DNA of 64,000 nt from Xylanibacter rodentium (GCF_013166575.1 NZ_JABKKE010000001.1:186001-250000); one strand, 5' to 3'; counted from the stretch's first letter, positions 45,277 through 55,697 are shown. Notes: generated by a model not told the origin, from the sequence alone. Numbers and translations: made by a program.

Positions 45277-48090
45277 ATGAACGACTACATAGAGATAAAG
45301 GGAGCAAGGGTAAACAATCTGAAGAATATCGACATCAAGATTCCACGAGACAAATTTGTCGCGATAACCGGAGTCAGTGGCTCAGGAAAATCGTCATTGG
45401 CTTTCGACACACTGTATGCCGAAGGACAACGGCGTTATGTGGAAAGCCTGTCGGCATATGCACGCCAATTTCTCGGACGTAAGAACAAGCCGGAATGTGA
45501 TTTCATAAAAGGTATTCCGCCTGCTATCGCCATAGAACAGAAAGTGATAAGCCGCAATCCACGGTCTACAGTAGGCACGACAACAGAGATTTACGAATAT
45601 CTCAGACTATTGTTCGCACGCATAGGACGCACTTATTCGCCTATAAGCGGAGAAGAGGTGAAGAAACACAGCACAGAAGACGTTGTGGAATGTACACGCA
45701 AATACTCGGAAGGCACAAGGTTTGTCGTGATGACACCGATACGTCCCGTTGAAGGCCGGACATTGGAACAGCAACTGAAAATGTATATCCTGCAAGGCTA
45801 TGCCAGACTGTTCTGTGACGGGGAGTTCGCGAGGATTGAAGATTTTCTGTCTGACGGGAAACACATTGGATGCAAAGCGGAAGAAATATATCTGGTAATA
45901 GACCGAATGTCAGTAGATTGGTCTAAAGATTCTGTATCACGGTTGATTGATTCTGCCGAGACGGCATTCTATGAGGGCAACGGTATATGCCGGCTGACGT
46001 TCTTGCCGTCAATGCTCAGCTATGATTTCTCTACACGATTCGAGTCCGACGGAATGACATTTGAGGAGCCCAACGACAATATGTTTTCATTCAACTCGCC
46101 CGCCGGTGCTTGTCCGGAATGTCAAGGATTCGGCAGAATAATAGGCATAGACGAGAAACTTGTGGTTCCGAACACTACGCTTAGCGTATACGACGGATGC
46201 GTTGTATGCTGGCATGGCGAGAAGATGGGACAATGGAAAGATGAGTTTTGCAGGCGTGCCGTGAAAGACGACTTCCCTATTTTCGAGCCATACTACAATC
46301 TGACACAGAAACAGAAAGACTGGTTATGGCACGGACTACCATGCGACAAGCACAAGGACATACAAGACAAAGTGTGCATAGACGCTTTCTTCCAGATGGT
46401 GAAAGACAATCAATACAAGATACAGTATCGTGTAATGATGGCACGCTATCGCGGCAAGACCGTATGCCCCGTATGTCACGGGACAAGGTTGAAGAAAGAA
46501 GCTGACTATGTCAAGGTAGGCGGACGAAGCATATCAAACCTTGTGGAAATGCCGGTGGCAAGACTAAAAGAATGGTTCGACAATCTGCAGCTTACCGAAA
46601 ACGAAGTTTCCATAAGCCGGCGGCTGATCACAGAAATCAGAAACCGGCTGCAATTTCTTCTCGACGTCGGTCTCGGATATCTCACCCTTAACCGCATGTC
46701 AAACACGCTGAGCGGTGGGGAGAGCCAACGAATAAATCTTACAACATCGTTAGGAAGCAGCCTCGTCGGTTCGCTATACATACTTGATGAGCCAAGCATC
46801 GGCCTGCACAGCCGGGACACGGACCGTCTGATAAAGGTTTTGAAAGACTTGCAATCGCTCGGAAACACGGTCGTGATAGTGGAACATGACGAGGAGATAA
46901 TGCGTGCGGCCGACTATCTGATAGATGTGGGCCCCGATGCAGGACGACATGGAGGAGAAATTGTCTTCGAAGGCAATGCCACAGATATAAACGACAAGAC
47001 AACGGAGAAATTTCCCCATAGTCATACCGTAAAATACCTTACGGGAAAAGACACTCTCGATATTCCGGCCGGACGACGCAAATGGAACATGAGTATTATG
47101 GTAAAAGGAGCACGTATGAACAACCTTAAGGGGATAGACGTGCGGATACCGCTCAATGTCCTGACCGTTGTGACAGGTGTGAGCGGCTCGGGCAAGTCCA
47201 GTCTGATAAAAGGAATACTCTACCCTGCCGTCAAACGACTGCTCGGTGACGTATGTGACGCACCAGGAGAGCATATAGGCATAGAAGGAGACTTGAAGGC
47301 TGTCAAGCGCATAGAGTTTGTCGACCAGAATCCTATCGGGAAGAGTACACGCTCCAATCCGGCAACTTATGTAAAGGCATACGATGCCATACGCGATCTG
47401 TTCGCACAGCAACCCCTTGCACGGCAAATGGGATTTACATCGCAATATTTCTCGTTCAATGCCGACGGAGGCCGCTGTGAAGAATGTAAAGGGGCCGGAG
47501 TTATAACCGTTGAAATGCAGTTTATGGCAGATCTTGTCATGGAATGTGAATGCTGTCATGGCCGTCGATTCAAAAAAGACATACTCGAAGTGAAATTTGC
47601 GGAAAAAAACATTGACGATGTTCTCAACATGACGATAAGTGAGGCTGTACAGTTCTTCTCAAAAAACAATCAGAACACGATCGTAAAAAGACTCAAGACA
47701 CTCGAAAGTGTCGGGCTGGGATACATCAAACTCGGTCAGAACTCATCATCGCTATCCGGTGGAGAGAACCAGCGAGTGAAACTGGCCTATTTCATAGGAC
47801 AGGAAAAACAAGAACCTACAATGTTCATTTTCGACGAGCCTACAACAGGTTTGCATTTCCATGACATAAAGCGATTGCTTGCTACTTTCGATGCATTGAT
47901 TGAACGAGGACATTCGATAGTTGTAATCGAGCACAATCTTGATGTCATAAAATGCGCGGACTATGTCATTGACATGGGACCGGACGGTGGAGATCGCGGC
48001 GGAAATCTTGTCACATCGGGTACCCCAGAAGAGATATGTACATGCAAGGAAAGCATTACCGGTAAATATTTAAAGACAAAACTTTCTTAA
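45277..48090 (+). CDS. uvrA: Excinuclease ABC subunit A
   Basis: The product has 937 residues from ATG 45277 ([18 protein letters not shown]), which gives a normal leader and the usual family N-terminus. ATG 45259 would add six residues. Two ABC ATPase halves are present: Walker [10 protein letters not shown] in each half and signatures LSGGESQR and LSGGENQR. Zinc-binding Cys pairs appear in [23 protein letters not shown] and CECCHG. As the damage sensor of nucleotide excision repair it forms UvrA2B complexes on DNA. It is intact. An SOS box cannot be judged because Bacteroidetes LexA sites are not standard. Confidence 0.97.
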   Translation: MNDYIEIKGARVNNLKNIDIKIPRDKFVAITGVSGSGKSSLAFDTLYAEGQRRYVESLSAYARQFLGRKNKPECDFIKGIPPAIAIEQKVISRNPRSTVGTTTEIYEYLRLLFARIGRTYSPISGEEVKKHSTEDVVECTRKYSEGTRFVVMTPIRPVEGRTLEQQLKMYILQGYARLFCDGEFARIEDFLSDGKHIGCKAEEIYLVIDRMSVDWSKDSVSRLIDSAETAFYEGNGICRLTFLPSMLSYDFSTRFESDGMTFEEPNDNMFSFNSPAGACPECQGFGRIIGIDEKLVVPNTTLSVYDGCVVCWHGEKMGQWKDEFCRRAVKDDFPIFEPYYNLTQKQKDWLWHGLPCDKHKDIQDKVCIDAFFQMVKDNQYKIQYRVMMARYRGKTVCPVCHGTRLKKEADYVKVGGRSISNLVEMPVARLKEWFDNLQLTENEVSISRRLITEIRNRLQFLLDVGLGYLTLNRMSNTLSGGESQRINLTTSLGSSLVGSLYILDEPSIGLHSRDTDRLIKVLKDLQSLGNTVVIVEHDEEIMRAADYLIDVGPDAGRHGGEIVFEGNATDINDKTTEKFPHSHTVKYLTGKDTLDIPAGRRKWNMSIMVKGARMNNLKGIDVRIPLNVLTVVTGVSGSGKSSLIKGILYPAVKRLLGDVCDAPGEHIGIEGDLKAVKRIEFVDQNPIGKSTRSNPATYVKAYDAIRDLFAQQPLARQMGFTSQYFSFNADGGRCEECKGAGVITVEMQFMADLVMECECCHGRRFKKDILEVKFAEKNIDDVLNMTISEAVQFFSKNNQNTIVKRLKTLESVGLGYIKLGQNSSSLSGGENQRVKLAYFIGQEKQEPTMFIFDEPTTGLHFHDIKRLLATFDALIERGHSIVVIEHNLDVIKCADYVIDMGPDGGDRGGNLVTSGTPEEICTCKESITGKYLKTKLS

Positions 48091-48094
48091 AAAT

Positions 48095-48125
48095 TTTGTG
48101 AATTAAAATAATTATATTACCTTTG
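48095..48125 (+). promoter_or_regulatory. Promoter of the tRNA-Thr/tRNA-Gly pair
   Basis: TTTG (48095-48098), 19 nt, TACCTTTG (48118-48125) then C, 32 nt before tRNA-Thr. It starts just after the uvrA stop. Confidence 0.8.
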
Positions 48126-48157
48126 CATTCGCAAAACAAAAAAGAGGTCATTGAAAA

Positions 48158-48230
48158 GCCGACATGGCTCAGTTGGTAGAGCAATTCATTCGTAATGAAT
48201 AGGTCCCCGGTTCGAGTCCGGGTGTCGGCT
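48158..48230 (+). tRNA. tRNA-Thr (CGT)
   Basis: A 73-nt cloverleaf: acceptor GCCGACA/TGTCGGC, D arm GCTCAGTTGGTAGAGC, anticodon arm ATTCA-TTCGTAA-TGAAT (anticodon CGT), T arm CCCGGTTCGAGTCCGGG. CCA is not encoded. Confidence 0.95.
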
Positions 48231-48278
48231 CTCTTTTTTATTATTTCGAAAGACATTCCATAAGCATTTCATTCTAAT

Positions 48279-48351
48279 GCGGTAATAGCTCAGTTGGTAG
48301 AGCATTGGCTTCCCAAGCCGAGGGTCGCGGGTTCGAGTCCCGTTTACCGCT
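48279..48351 (+). tRNA. tRNA-Gly (CCC)
   Basis: A 73-nt cloverleaf: acceptor GCGGTAA/TTACCGC, D arm GCTCAGTTGGTAGAGC, anticodon arm TTGGC-TTCCCAA-GCCGA (anticodon CCC), T arm GCGGGTTCGAGTCCCGT. It lies 48 nt after tRNA-Thr with no promoter between, so it is probably cotranscribed. Confidence 0.95.
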
Positions 48352-48403
48352 CTTAACAGCAAGTCCATATTGTCAAATACAACAATATGGAAAGAAAAAT
48401 AAC

Positions 48404-48515
48404 GAGATGTCTTGTATTCGTCAGTTTTATAAAATGTCGATATTCAATATTTATTTGACGGACAAATACAAGACACATGTTGTTGGGCGCAACTGAAGAT
48501 ATGTCCACACAAGTA
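48404..48515. repeat. Inverted-repeat element related to the one at 42.4 kb
   Basis: The left arm 48404-48424 (ATGTCTTGTATT-CGTCAG) pairs imperfectly with 48456-48480 (TGACGGACAAATACAAGACA). The right arm and flank align with 42528-42580. A 9-bp hairpin (CCATATTGT, 48365-48373 with 48382-48390) precedes it and may end the tRNA transcript. No gene in 48352-48566. Confidence 0.55.
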
Positions 48516-48566
48516 TAATAAGCCGAATCTTAACACAGCTCCACGGACAACCTCATATTATAGACA

Positions 48567-50777
48567 CTATATTCTCTCCACCTGTTTCACTCCTTTGACT
48601 GTGCGCAACTTACGTATCAAGGCTTCCATACGTGAGGTGTCGTCTATCATCACTACAAGATTGCCACGGAAAAGCCCGTCGTTGCTGTCTATGCTTATAC
48701 TGCGCAAAGTCAGTTTCTCATCCTTGCTGATAATACTCGTAAGATTGTTCACAATGCCGATGTCATCGTTTCCTATGATACGCAAAGTTATAGAATATTG
48801 CGACGTTCCCTTTCCGCTCCACTTTGCACGCACCACACGGTAACCGAAACGCTTACGCATCTCTGGGGCATTCGGGCAATCCGTGCGATGGATCTTTATA
48901 CCGCCATTGATGGTCACAAAACCGAAAACGTCATCACCATAGATGGGATTACAGCAACGGGCCAACTGATAATCAATACCTTTGAGATTGCGGTCGATGA
49001 CAAGCACATCATCATTACCACGTGAAACACCAGTATTAATATTCTGAAAGCAAAACTCTTCCGCACTTCTCGCCGGACCGTCCGCTCCGTGTCCCGACTC
49101 ACGATTCTGCAAATCCACATAAGTATCTATCACTACATTCACATCAAGCGAACCGTCGACTATCTGCTTATAGAAATCGCTGACTTCCTTAAAACCCAAC
49201 TTCTTGACAAGACGGGCCATGAGCGACTCGTCCTGTTCTATCTTCCGGTTCTTGAACTTACGCTCAAGCATTTCCTTGGCAAACAGGCCTTCCTTGACCT
49301 GAGTTTCCTTCAAGGCCAGACGAATCTTTGATTTGGCACGCGATGTCTTGACTATATTGAGCCAATCACGTTTGGGCTTTTGCGTGGTAGATGTCATCAC
49401 TTCTATCTGATCACCGCTACGCAACGGTTCACGAAATGTGACCACCTTATTGTTGATACGTGCACCCGTGCATCCGTTACCAATCTTAGAATGGATATGA
49501 TATGCAAAGTCAAGTACCGTAGCTCCTTTAGGGAACTTCAGCAAATCTCCTTTGGGAGTGAATACAAATACCTCGTCTTCATAAAGGTCCATCTTAAACT
49601 GGTCCATCACCTGCAAATCGTCACTGGTTTCCAATATATTACGTATGCTGGTGAGCCATTCGTCAAGGTTTGTCTCACCCTTCACACCCTTATACCGCCA
49701 ATGAGCAGCCACACCGCGTTCGGCAATTTCGTCCATACGCTCTGTACGTATCTGTACTTCCACCCACTTTTTCTCCGGACCGAGCACCGTGATATGCAGA
49801 CTCTCATAACCATTCGACTTTGGCACCGAAAGCCAGTCACGCAAACGTTTGGGATTGGGCTGATACATGTCGGTAATGATGGAATAGGCTTGCCAACATT
49901 GCATCTTCTCCTTCTCCAACGGAGAATCTATGATAATGCGGATTGCAAAAAGGTCATATATGCCCTCAAAGCCACACTTCTGCTTCTTCATCTTCTGCCA
50001 TATGGAGTGTATGCTCTTGGTCCGGCCCTTCATATGGAATCGCAGACCGGCTTCTTGCAATTTATCTTTTATAGGCCCGATGAATCCATCAATATAAGCA
50101 TCACGTGCCTGCTTGGTGGCATTGAGCTTGTCCTTTATCATGTAATAGGCATCATGCTCAAGATATTTCAAAGACAAGTCTTCCAGCTCGCTCTTCAGCT
50201 TATAAAGTCCCAGCTTATGGGCAAGAGGAGCATAAAGATACGCTGCTTCCTCAGATACTTTGCGCTTGGTTTCATAATTTTCACTGTCTCGAATCTGACG
50301 CATCAGATTGACACGATATGCTATCATGATAAGAATAACACGCATATCTTCAGCAAACGACAAAAGCAGATTACGGAAATTCTCACTCTCCACAACCGGA
50401 TTCTTTGCATAAAGCTCAGATATACGTATCAGGCCATGCAGTATGCGGGCTACAGATTCACCAAACTCCGTGCGCACTTCATCGACAGTCATAAATCCTC
50501 CGTCAACACTCGGATGAAGCAATATAGCCAGAACGGCATCACGCTTCAGACCGATTTCCTCTACTACAATCAGAGCTGTCTGAAAACCAAAAAGTATCGG
50601 ATTATGCCCGAAAGCATCACGATGCACCTGGCCTTTCTCCACCGACTCTTCCAAATGGCGGCACATACGGCTCTCATCATCAGGCAGGAGTGAAACTTCT
50701 ATCTGCCTTTTTAATTTGGCATAAAGCAAATAAAGACTTTCCTTCTCTTCTACTGTAAACTCAAATCTTTCAGTCAT
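48567..50777 (-). CDS. RelA/SpoT-family (p)ppGpp synthetase with degenerate hydrolase domain
   Basis: The product has 736 residues in the long-RSH layout: HD domain (about 1-190), synthetase (about 225-350), TGS (about 395-455), helical region, and ACT at the C-terminus (about 655-736). Synthetase motifs are intact: YDLFAIRIII, RDWLSVPKSNGYESLHITV and EVQIRTERMDEIAERG. The hydrolase site is not. The HD pair reads LLHPSV (Asp to Pro), the ED pair is lost (VDGGFM), and ADRxxN-type DRLHNMR reads AYRVNLMR. It therefore probably makes but does not degrade (p)ppGpp, acting like RelA in amino-acid starvation, and a second SpoT-like enzyme should exist elsewhere. It is a single gene, divergent from the DUF4301 gene. 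Confidence 0.9.
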   Translation of the reverse strand: MTERFEFTVEEKESLYLLYAKLKRQIEVSLLPDDESRMCRHLEESVEKGQVHRDAFGHNPILFGFQTALIVVEEIGLKRDAVLAILLHPSVDGGFMTVDEVRTEFGESVARILHGLIRISELYAKNPVVESENFRNLLLSFAEDMRVILIMIAYRVNLMRQIRDSENYETKRKVSEEAAYLYAPLAHKLGLYKLKSELEDLSLKYLEHDAYYMIKDKLNATKQARDAYIDGFIGPIKDKLQEAGLRFHMKGRTKSIHSIWQKMKKQKCGFEGIYDLFAIRIIIDSPLEKEKMQCWQAYSIITDMYQPNPKRLRDWLSVPKSNGYESLHITVLGPEKKWVEVQIRTERMDEIAERGVAAHWRYKGVKGETNLDEWLTSIRNILETSDDLQVMDQFKMDLYEDEVFVFTPKGDLLKFPKGATVLDFAYHIHSKIGNGCTGARINNKVVTFREPLRSGDQIEVMTSTTQKPKRDWLNIVKTSRAKSKIRLALKETQVKEGLFAKEMLERKFKNRKIEQDESLMARLVKKLGFKEVSDFYKQIVDGSLDVNVVIDTYVDLQNRESGHGADGPARSAEEFCFQNINTGVSRGNDDVLVIDRNLKGIDYQLARCCNPIYGDDVFGFVTINGGIKIHRTDCPNAPEMRKRFGYRVVRAKWSGKGTSQYSITLRIIGNDDIGIVNNLTSIISKDEKLTLRSISIDSNDGLFRGNLVVMIDDTSRMEALIRKLRTVKGVKQVERI

Positions 50778-50806
50778 AATCGTTTTTGTATGTCAATATA
50801 ACTATG

Positions 50807-50814
50807 CAAAGATA
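50807..50814 (-). promoter_or_regulatory. -7 box before the Rel gene
   Basis: TATCTTTG on the minus strand, followed by C, 30 nt before the ATG. It matches the consensus. The -33 is not clear. Confidence 0.5.
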
Positions 50815-50856
50815 CAATTTTTCTACGATTTATTCGGTTTTTACAGAAAAAGTTAT

Positions 50857-50864
50857 TATTTTTG
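50857..50864 (+). promoter_or_regulatory. -7 box before the DUF4301 gene
   Basis: TATTTTTG, 28 nt before the ATG, back-to-back with the Rel promoter. Confidence 0.45.
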
Positions 50865-50892
50865 TTGCATTATTTTTATAAATTACATAAAT

Positions 50893-52410
50893 ATGTTATC
50901 ACAGGAAGACCTTAAACAGATTGCTCTCAAAGGAATAACAGAAGAGCAGATTAACACTCAGTTAGAACAATTCAAAACCGGTTTCCCATTTCTGAAACTG
51001 GAAGCTGCCGCAGCTATCGGCCACGGCATCATGGCTCCCGACGAAACAGAGCGTACAGAATACGTGAAGAAATGGAACGACTATAAGGCCCAAGGCAAAC
51101 GCGTAGTAAAATTCGTACCCGCCTCAGGAGCTGCAAGCCGTATGTTCAAGGATATTTTCGCTTTCCTTGATGCTGACTATACTGTGCCTACTACCGACTT
51201 TGAAAAATACTATTTCAACAATCTGGAACATTTTGCATTCTATGATGCACTGAGCATTCAATGTCAAAAGAATGAGGGCAAAAGCATAAAAGAACTTATT
51301 GATGAAGGAAAATATAAAGCCGTTGCAGAAAATATGCTTGAAGAAAAAGGGCTTAACTACGGACAATTGCCCAAAGGCATGTTGCTATTCCACAATTACA
51401 ATGAGGGGCCACGCACTCCCATGGAAGAACATCTTGTCGAAGGAGCACTGTACGCAGCAAGCAACGGTGAGGCACATGTACACTTCACAGTAAGCCATGA
51501 ACACATGCCACTGTTTAAACAGAAAGTGGCTGATAAAACAGAAAACTATGCCAAAAAATACGGTATAAAGTATGATATAACATTTTCCGAACAGAAACCA
51601 AGTACCGACACCGTGGCTGTCAACACCGACAACACACCGTTCCGAACAGCCGATGGCAAGTTGCTTTTCCGTCCGGGAGGCCACGGGGCTCTGATTGAAA
51701 ATCTCAACGAGATTGAGGCTGACGTTATATTTATAAAGAATATAGACAACGTTGTGCCGGACAGTATGAAAGCCGATACAGTTGAATATAAACAAGTGAT
51801 AGCAGGAATACTGGTCACCCTGCAAGAAAAGGCATTCGAATATCTGCGACTGCTTGACACAGGCTCATACAGTCATGAGAAACTTGAAGAAATAATCAGA
51901 TTTGTACAACACGACCTATGCTGTCGCAAGTCAGACATCAAACATCTGGAAGATGCCGAACTCGTAATCTATCTAAGAAATAAACTCAACCGCCCGATGC
52001 GTGTATGCGGAGTTGTTAAAAATGTAGGAGAACCAGGAGGCGGCCCATTCCTCACATACAATCAAGACGGCACAGTGAGCCTTCAGATTCTCGAAAGCAG
52101 TCAAATAGACAAAAGCAACAAGGAATATATGGAAATGTTTACCAAAGGTACACACTTCAACCCTGTAGATCTTGTATGTGCTGTGAAGGACTACAAAGGA
52201 CAACCTTTCTCTCTTCCAGAATATGTAGACAAGTCAACAGGATTCATAAGTAGCAAAAGCAAGAACGGAAAAGAACTGAAAGCCCTCGAACTTCCGGGAC
52301 TGTGGAACGGAGCCATGAGCAATTGGAACACAATATTTGTCGAGGTTCCGCTATCTACATTCAATCCTGTGAAGACTGTCAATGATCTTCTGCGTGAAGA
52401 ACACCAATAA
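50893..52410 (+). CDS. DUF4301 family protein
   Basis: The product has 505 residues and starts MLSQEDLKQIALKGI. It matches the Bacteroidetes DUF4301 family. The stretch VVKFVPASGAASRMFKDIF (about residues 76-94) resembles the NTP-binding loop of sugar-phosphate nucleotidyltransferases (P-A-x-G-x-x-S/T-R-M), and GGHGALIENLNEI fits a uridylyltransferase-like core. A nucleotide-sugar or phosphosugar transferase activity is therefore plausible but unproven. No signal peptide. It stands alone between Rel and a convergent TetR gene. Confidence 0.8.
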   Translation: MLSQEDLKQIALKGITEEQINTQLEQFKTGFPFLKLEAAAAIGHGIMAPDETERTEYVKKWNDYKAQGKRVVKFVPASGAASRMFKDIFAFLDADYTVPTTDFEKYYFNNLEHFAFYDALSIQCQKNEGKSIKELIDEGKYKAVAENMLEEKGLNYGQLPKGMLLFHNYNEGPRTPMEEHLVEGALYAASNGEAHVHFTVSHEHMPLFKQKVADKTENYAKKYGIKYDITFSEQKPSTDTVAVNTDNTPFRTADGKLLFRPGGHGALIENLNEIEADVIFIKNIDNVVPDSMKADTVEYKQVIAGILVTLQEKAFEYLRLLDTGSYSHEKLEEIIRFVQHDLCCRKSDIKHLEDAELVIYLRNKLNRPMRVCGVVKNVGEPGGGPFLTYNQDGTVSLQILESSQIDKSNKEYMEMFTKGTHFNPVDLVCAVKDYKGQPFSLPEYVDKSTGFISSKSKNGKELKALELPGLWNGAMSNWNTIFVEVPLSTFNPVKTVNDLLREEHQ

Positions 52411-52434
52411 AAAAACAGAAGTTTATATCAAACC

Positions 52435-52513
52435 AAGTTAGTCAACAAAAAGAAAACGCACGGCATTTAAAGCCAAAAAACAGATTATACGTATTAATTT
52501 TGTTGACTTACTT
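52435..52513. repeat. Small inverted repeat with TAAGTTrGTCAACA-type ends
   Basis: Arms 52435-52450 (AAGTTAGTCAACAAAA) and 52498-52513 (TTTTGTTGACTTACTT) pair 15 of 16. The ends match the termini of the large inverted repeat at 61150-61538. It is 79 bp with no coding capacity. Confidence 0.55.
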
Positions 52514-52520
52514 ATAATAA

Positions 52521-52594
52521 ATAAAGTGTGTCATAAAGCAGAATACTCAAACACAAAGGATTGTTGAGATTCAAACTTTGTAACACACTTTATT
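52521..52594. terminator. Bidirectional terminator between DUF4301 and tetR
   Basis: AATAAAGTGTGT pairs with ACACACTTTATT, with inner CATAAAG/CTTTGTA, between convergent genes. The T/A-rich outer arms suit termination on either strand. It overlaps the last few bases of the tetR gene. The GTGTGTCA word recurs in the serC-serA hairpin. Confidence 0.55.
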
Positions 52595-53219
52595 GTTTAT
52601 CTTCCAAAAAACGATCGAGAATATCCGCACCTCTCTGCGTACAGATTCCACGTAACGACACAAACACTATATTAGACATTATCTCTTCCATTGTATAATG
52701 CTGATATAACATCCTCGACATTATGAACTTACCCAATACATCAAACATACAGGCAACAATCTCATAGTTGACATCATCACGAAAAAATCCTTCTGCAACA
52801 CCACGATGCAGGAAGTCGACAAACTGGGCGTGGGCATCTTCATTTTCTTGATCGAAATACTTCAGAATCTTAGGATATTTCTCCATATCCGAATAGAACA
52901 TCGGATTGGTATGCCTGAACGACTCCACATGCTGCTTGTATGCATAAAGTATAACATCCATCACATTGCTGCTATTGATAGAAACTTCCTTTATCTGCTC
53001 ATTTTTTATGTTATGAAACTTCTTAACCCCTTCAAAAAGCAGCCTTTCTTTATCATCATAAATTTCATACAACGTACGCTTCGATATGGATAACCTGTTT
53101 GCTATATCATCCATTTTTACTGCACGTATCCCTTTCTCTTGAAACATTTTCATCGATGTTTCAAGTATCTTGTCCTTCAGCGATTGTCTGTATGTTGAAA
53201 TATTCTTTATTTCTTGCAT
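52590..53219 (-). CDS. TetR/AcrR-family transcriptional regulator
   Basis: The product has 209 residues. An N-terminal TetR helix-turn-helix (about 13-60: ILETSMKMFQEKGIRAVKMD, then IANRLSISKRTLYEIYDDKE) is followed by an all-helical ligand/dimer domain without further recognisable motifs. It is divergent from the malic enzyme gene, with adjacent -7 boxes about 45 bp apart, so it may regulate itself and that gene. The ligand is unknown. No efflux genes are next to it. Confidence 0.88.
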   Translation of the reverse strand: MQEIKNISTYRQSLKDKILETSMKMFQEKGIRAVKMDDIANRLSISKRTLYEIYDDKERLLFEGVKKFHNIKNEQIKEVSINSSNVMDVILYAYKQHVESFRHTNPMFYSDMEKYPKILKYFDQENEDAHAQFVDFLHRGVAEGFFRDDVNYEIVACMFDVLGKFIMSRMLYQHYTMEEIMSNIVFVSLRGICTQRGADILDRFLEDKQ

Positions 53220-53239
53220 ATATAAACCATATTATAATG

Positions 53240-53247
53240 CAAAGTTA
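53240..53247 (-). promoter_or_regulatory. -7 box before tetR
   Basis: TAACTTTG on the minus strand, followed by C, 20 nt before the tetR start. It is the mirror image of the maeB box at 53290-53297. Confidence 0.45.
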
Positions 53248-53289
53248 CTAAATTTCTAAAAAAAAATATCATTTTAATTTTGTTTTTGC

Positions 53290-53297
53290 TAACTTTG
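53290..53297 (+). promoter_or_regulatory. -7 box before the malic enzyme gene
   Basis: TAACTTTG followed by C, about 80 nt before the ATG. It is separated by 42 bp from the divergent tetR box of the same sequence. Confidence 0.5.
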
Positions 53298-53375
53298 CTT
53301 CCCGAAAACTGAAAAGTCGAAAGTGATGAAAATAAAATAATCAAGACGACACAATAATAACAAAACAATACAACT

Positions 53376-55676
53376 ATGGTAAAAATATCAAAAGAGGCTG
53401 CACTCGAATACCACGAGAATAGCAGGCCTGGAAAGATTGAGGTGATACCAACCAAACCTTACCGCACACAAACAGACTTGAGCTTGGCTTATTCGCCCGG
53501 TGTGGCTTATCCCTGTCTTGAAATACAGCAGAATCCTGACGACGCATACAAATATACGGACAAGGGAAATCTCGTTGCTGTCATCAGCAACGGAACTGCA
53601 GTGCTCGGACTCGGAGACATAGGCGCGCTGAGCGGAAAACCAGTTATGGAAGGTAAGGGACTGCTGTTCAAGATATACGGCGGTATCGACGTTTTCGACA
53701 TTGAAGTGGCAGAGAAAGATCCGGAAAAATTCTGTGAGGCAGTGGAAAAGATAGCTCCCACTTTCGGAGGTATCAATCTTGAAGATATCAAGGCACCGGA
53801 GTGCTTCTATATAGAGGAAAGACTGAAGAAGAGTCTGGACATCCCGGTGATGCATGACGACCAGCACGGTACAGCCATAATATCTGCGGCAGGACTCAAA
53901 AACGCTCTTGAAGTAAACGGCAAAGATATAAAGAAAGTAAAGATTGTGGTCAACGGCGCCGGTGCAGCTGCCATATCATGCACAAAACTGTATATGGCAT
54001 TAGGTGCACAACGTGAGAATATCGTAATGCTTGACTCCAAAGGTGTCATAACCAGTGACCGCCCCAACCTGACGGAACAGAAGAAATTCTTTGCCACAGA
54101 CAGACGTGACATCCACACTCTTGAAGAGGCGATAAAGGGTGCCGACGTCTTCGTAGGACTGTCGAAGGGCAACATCCTTTCGCAGGATATGATACGTTCC
54201 ATGGCCGACCAGCCCATCGTCTTCGCTCTGGCCAACCCCGTGCCCGAGATTAGTTACGAGGAGGCTATGGCCAGCCGACCCGATGTGCTCATGGCCACCG
54301 GACGCTCTGACTATCCCAACCAGATAAACAACGTTATCGGCTTCCCCTACATCTTCCGAGGCGCTCTTGACGTACATGCCACAGCCATCAACGAAGAGAT
54401 GAAAATGGCGGCCGTGCATGCCATTGCCGAACTGGCAAAACAGCCGGTGCCCGATGTTGTCAACGATATATATCAGGTGAACAACCTCACGTTCGGCCCA
54501 CTCTATTTCATCCCGAAACCCGTCGACCCCCGTCTTATCACCGAAGTGTCGGCCGCAGTGGCCAAGGCTGCTATTGACAGCGGCGTGGCCCGCAAGACTA
54601 TTACCGACTGGGCAGCCTACAAGAACCAGTTGCGCGAACTGCTCGGACAGGAGACCAAGCTCACACAGAAGCTCCACGACACGGCACGTTCGCATCCGCA
54701 GAGAGTCGTATTTGCCGAAGGCATACACCCTACCATGCTGAAGGCTGCCGTACAGGCCAAGGCCGAAGGCATCTGTCAGCCGATACTTCTCGGCAATGAT
54801 GAGCGCATAGAGAAGCTAGCCAAAGAGCTCGACCTCAATCTCGACGGCATAGAGATTGTCAATCTGCGTCACGACAATCAGGCCGAACGCCGCGAGCGCT
54901 ATGCCCGTGTGCTCGCCGAAAAGCGTCAGCGCCAGGGATACACCGTCGACGAAGCCAACGACAAGATGTTCGAGCGCAACTACTTCGGTATGATGATGGT
55001 TGAGACCGGCGAGGCCGACGCTTTCATAACCGGTCTGTATACAAAATATTCGAACACCATCAAGGTGGCCAAAGAGGTTATCGGCATACGTCCGGAATAC
55101 AATCACTTTGGCACCATGCACATCGTAAACTCGAAGAAAGGTACATACTATATAGCCGACACGCTCATCAACAGACATCCCGACAAGGAAGTGTTGAAGG
55201 ACGTAGCCAAACTGAGTGCCATGACTGTAAGATTCTTCAACGATGAGCCTTCCATCGCCATGCTCAGTTATAGCAACTTCGGAAGCGATGACTCCGGCAG
55301 CCCCGCTCAGGTGCATCAGGCTGTTGAGGAATTGCAGCAGCAGTACCCCGACCTTGCCATCGACGGCGAGATGCAGGTTAACTTTGCCCTCAACAGGGAG
55401 TTGCGCGACAAGAAATACCCATTCTCACGTCTCAACGGACGCGACGTCAACACGCTGGTATTCCCCAACCTGAGCAGCGCCAACGGTGCATACAAGCTGT
55501 TGCAGGCTCTCTCGCCCGAGACCGAAATTATCGGCCCGATACAGATGGGTCTCAACAAGCCTATCCACTTCACCGACTTCGAATGCTCCGTGCGCGATGT
55601 GATAAACATCACCGCCGTAGCAGTAATCGATGCTTACGTGGACAAGATAAAGAACAAGATTACTGAAGCTGAGTAA
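53376..55676 (+). CDS. maeB: NADP-dependent malic enzyme with phosphotransacetylase-like domain
   Basis: The product has 766 residues, the long MaeB type. The malic-enzyme part (about 1-425) has [45 protein letters not shown] and the nucleotide loop VNGAGAAAI. The C-terminal part (about 435-766) is homologous to phosphate acetyltransferase ([28 protein letters not shown]), normally regulatory rather than catalytic. It decarboxylates malate to pyruvate, making NADPH. The second half of the gene (from about 54150) looks visibly richer in GC than the first. It has a strong terminator, and the divergent TetR gene may regulate it. Confidence 0.93.
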   Translation: MVKISKEAALEYHENSRPGKIEVIPTKPYRTQTDLSLAYSPGVAYPCLEIQQNPDDAYKYTDKGNLVAVISNGTAVLGLGDIGALSGKPVMEGKGLLFKIYGGIDVFDIEVAEKDPEKFCEAVEKIAPTFGGINLEDIKAPECFYIEERLKKSLDIPVMHDDQHGTAIISAAGLKNALEVNGKDIKKVKIVVNGAGAAAISCTKLYMALGAQRENIVMLDSKGVITSDRPNLTEQKKFFATDRRDIHTLEEAIKGADVFVGLSKGNILSQDMIRSMADQPIVFALANPVPEISYEEAMASRPDVLMATGRSDYPNQINNVIGFPYIFRGALDVHATAINEEMKMAAVHAIAELAKQPVPDVVNDIYQVNNLTFGPLYFIPKPVDPRLITEVSAAVAKAAIDSGVARKTITDWAAYKNQLRELLGQETKLTQKLHDTARSHPQRVVFAEGIHPTMLKAAVQAKAEGICQPILLGNDERIEKLAKELDLNLDGIEIVNLRHDNQAERRERYARVLAEKRQRQGYTVDEANDKMFERNYFGMMMVETGEADAFITGLYTKYSNTIKVAKEVIGIRPEYNHFGTMHIVNSKKGTYYIADTLINRHPDKEVLKDVAKLSAMTVRFFNDEPSIAMLSYSNFGSDDSGSPAQVHQAVEELQQQYPDLAIDGEMQVNFALNRELRDKKYPFSRLNGRDVNTLVFPNLSSANGAYKLLQALSPETEIIGPIQMGLNKPIHFTDFECSVRDVINITAVAVIDAYVDKIKNKITEAE

Positions 55677-55697
55677 ATGTAGCCGACGGATAATCCT

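Noticed and set aside
49380..50693. Long open frame (437 codons) on the plus strand opposite the Rel gene
   Set aside because: Composition is shadow-like (Cys/His/Leu-rich without domains), there is no promoter, and it lies wholly antisense to a certain gene.
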